Shown: positions 62,746-64,000 of the stretch, in pieces
Layout: every line of letters starts with the position of its first letter
How positions within the stretch are numbered: position 1 is the stretch's first letter
Source: Sphingomonas sp.
Lineage (GTDB): Bacteria; Pseudomonadota; Alphaproteobacteria; Sphingomonadales; Sphingomonadaceae
Direction of reading: 5' to 3'
DNA length: 64,000 nucleotides
NCBI RefSeq assembly: GCF_030145815.1
Contig: NZ_JAIXHL010000017.1
Location: 45,962-109,961 of the forward strand
Program-made: the position numbers and the translations under genes
The notes under the pieces: model-generated
Database searches by the model: none
Seen by the model: only the letters and a program-made list of their open reading frames with translations
Told to the model about the DNA's origin: nothing

Positions 62746-63911
62746 GCTTGATCCTGTCCTCCACGCATGCGCGGATTCCGCTGTCGCTGCTCACCGGCTT
62801 CTTGGGTAGCGGCAAGACGACCCTGCTCAATCAGCTCGTCCGTGACCCGACGATGCGCAAGACGCTCGTTATCATCAACGAGTTCGGCACAATCGGTATC
62901 GACCATGACCTCGTCTCGGCCAGCGAGGAGCGGGAAGTGGTGGTCGAGATGTCGAGTGGGTGCCTGTGCTGCACGATTCGCGGCGATCTCGTACGCACGC
63001 TGCGCGATGCCCCGTTCCGCTTCGCTCGCGACGGCATCTGCTGGTTCGACCGGGTGCTGATCGAAACGACCGGCCTCGCCGACCCGATCCCGATCCTCCA
63101 CACCGCGCTGATGGATGAGCGGATCGCGCAACTCTACCGGCTCGACAGCGTCATCACCACGGTGGATGCCGCCACCGCGCTGGCGACGCTCGACGCGCAG
63201 GATGAATCGGTGCGTCAGATCGCGGTGGCGGATCGGCTGGTCCTGACCAAGACCGATCTGGTCGCGCCGACCGACATTGCGGTGGTCGAGGCGCGCGTGC
63301 GCACGATCAACCCGGCCGCCCCCCTTCTGCCTGCGGTCAACGGTGCGATCGACCCGTCAGCGCTGTTCGACGCCGGGCTCTATGATCCGGCGACCAGGGG
63401 GGAACAGGTGCTCGTCTGGCTCAACGCGGAGGCCTATGCCGGGGCCCATCACCACCACCATCATCATGGTGACCATCACGACCATAACGACATCAACCGC
63501 CACGACGATCATATCCACGCAATCTGCCTGACGTTCGACGAGCCGCTGCGCGGCGAGGCGTTCGAGCGCTGGATCGAGGTGCTGACGCTGTTCGCAGGCC
63601 CGCAGATTCTGCGCATCAAGGGCATATTGAACCTGGCCGAGTTCGATCGCCCGGCGGTGATCCATGGCGTCCAGCACGTCTTCCATCCGCCGGTGCTGCT
63701 CGAGGCATGGCCGAGCGATGACCGACGATCCCGGATCGTATTCATCACCCGCGACATTGGTGAGGCCACGCTGCGCCAGACGCTCGACATCATGACCGCC
63801 GGCATCTCGCATTTTGAAGTCTATGGTCCGCAAGGGTCGGACTTCAGCGCATCGCTCGACACGCTTCCGGCATTTTCGAACGGCGACAGTTTCTCGCTGA
63901 CCCGCAGCTAG
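62742..63911 (+). CDS. Second COG0523 GTPase with His-rich loop
   Basis: 389 residues of the G3E family. Walker A is GFLGSGKT (19-26), CxCC is GCLCC (Cys74, Cys76, Cys77), and TKTD replaces the NKxD specificity motif. A His/Asp-rich metal-binding loop (GAHHHHHHHGDHHDHND, near residues 235-262) links the GTPase to the C-terminal CobW domain. It is a distant paralogue of the GTPase at 61034-62254. It overlaps the MerC-like gene by 4 bp, forming the rightward half of the zinc locus. Zinc storage or transfer is likely; nickel or cobalt cannot be excluded by sequence alone. Confidence 0.93.
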   Translation: MSLILSSTHARIPLSLLTGFLGSGKTTLLNQLVRDPTMRKTLVIINEFGTIGIDHDLVSASEEREVVVEMSSGCLCCTIRGDLVRTLRDAPFRFARDGICWFDRVLIETTGLADPIPILHTALMDERIAQLYRLDSVITTVDAATALATLDAQDESVRQIAVADRLVLTKTDLVAPTDIAVVEARVRTINPAAPLLPAVNGAIDPSALFDAGLYDPATRGEQVLVWLNAEAYAGAHHHHHHHGDHHDHNDINRHDDHIHAICLTFDEPLRGEAFERWIEVLTLFAGPQILRIKGILNLAEFDRPAVIHGVQHVFHPPVLLEAWPSDDRRSRIVFITRDIGEATLRQTLDIMTAGISHFEVYGPQGSDFSASLDTLPAFSNGDSFSLTRS

Positions 63912-63938
63912 AGTCGTATTGAATTAGGCGGCACCGGC

Positions 63939-64000
63939 CCGCTCCCCCACCCGGCCACCCAACGACAGTGTATTCTATGGGTGGCCGGGTGGGGGAGCGG
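63939..64000. repeat. Large perfect inverted repeat at the window end
   Basis: Two perfect 23-base arms (63939-63961 and 63978-64000) flank a 16-base loop; the stem is very GC-rich (core CCCCCACCCGGCCACCCA). It begins 28 bp after the GTPase stop and may extend beyond the window. It could act as a terminator (no T-run visible) or be a dispersed REP-like intergenic element. Confidence 0.85.

Noticed and set aside
63448..63520. Run of CAC/CAT codons resembling an engineered His tag
   Set aside because: It lies inside a COG0523 GTPase, where a His-rich metal loop between the two domains is a normal family trait.

Overview
The window is about 64 kb of high-GC, densely coding DNA from an alphaproteobacterium, most likely a sphingomonad (Sphingomonas/Novosphingobium type). 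The evidence is five TonB-dependent receptors (two of the Xanthomonas/Caulobacter carbohydrate class), many Tat-exported enzymes, translationally coupled operons with 1- or 4-base overlaps, and a D-mannonate dehydratase that, from memory, is nearly the Novosphingobium aromaticivorans enzyme. I saw no tRNA, rRNA, CRISPR array, insertion sequence or phage gene.

Layout. 1-2765: 3' end of a carboxylesterase, a TetR regulator and a divergent cytochrome P450. 2762-15930: a two-armed pectin-type polysaccharide locus. Its leftward arm is TonB receptor, PL1 pectate lyase, ThuA-cupin fusion, PL10 pectate lyase. Its rightward arm is TonB receptor, Tat-exported esterase, GH43 enzyme. The 406-bp divergent control region carries copies of a LacI-type palindrome. 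15979-18854: a membrane histidine kinase with a FixJ-like response regulator. 19046-21701: a PhoX-like phosphatase and an M19 dipeptidase. 21733-30411: a tightly coupled leftward six-gene operon (TonB receptor, serine hydrolase, DUF1254/DUF1214 protein, PQQ dehydrogenase, small secreted protein, degenerate M28 peptidase) facing a TetR gene, with a clear operator between them.

31217-41708: a glucuronate locus. UxaC, UxuB-like reductase, ExuT-like transporter and a lipoprotein sulfatase run left; ManD and a GH3 lipoprotein run right; a FadR-type GntR regulator follows. UxaC, UxuB and ManD together convert glucuronate to 2-keto-3-deoxygluconate; the kinase and aldolase that would follow are not here. 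41957-48684: TonB receptor, carboxylesterase and GH2 beta-galactosidase with a malectin-like tail. Related ATTGG-type motifs lie before ManD, before the GntR gene, before this receptor and next to the transporter.

48845-56149: one 2,434-residue RTX protein built from internally duplicated modules, with no recognisable enzyme domain and no type I secretion genes nearby. 56270-63911: a probable zinc-starvation locus. COG0523 GTPase, DUF1826 protein, M3 peptidase and TonB receptor run left; a MerC-like membrane protein and a second His-rich COG0523 GTPase run right; a Zur-like dyad lies between. The last 62 bases form a large perfect inverted repeat.

The general theme is outer-membrane import and periplasmic breakdown of decorated plant or algal polysaccharides, plus one uncharacterised periplasmic oxidation operon, which is the best candidate here for an undescribed system.
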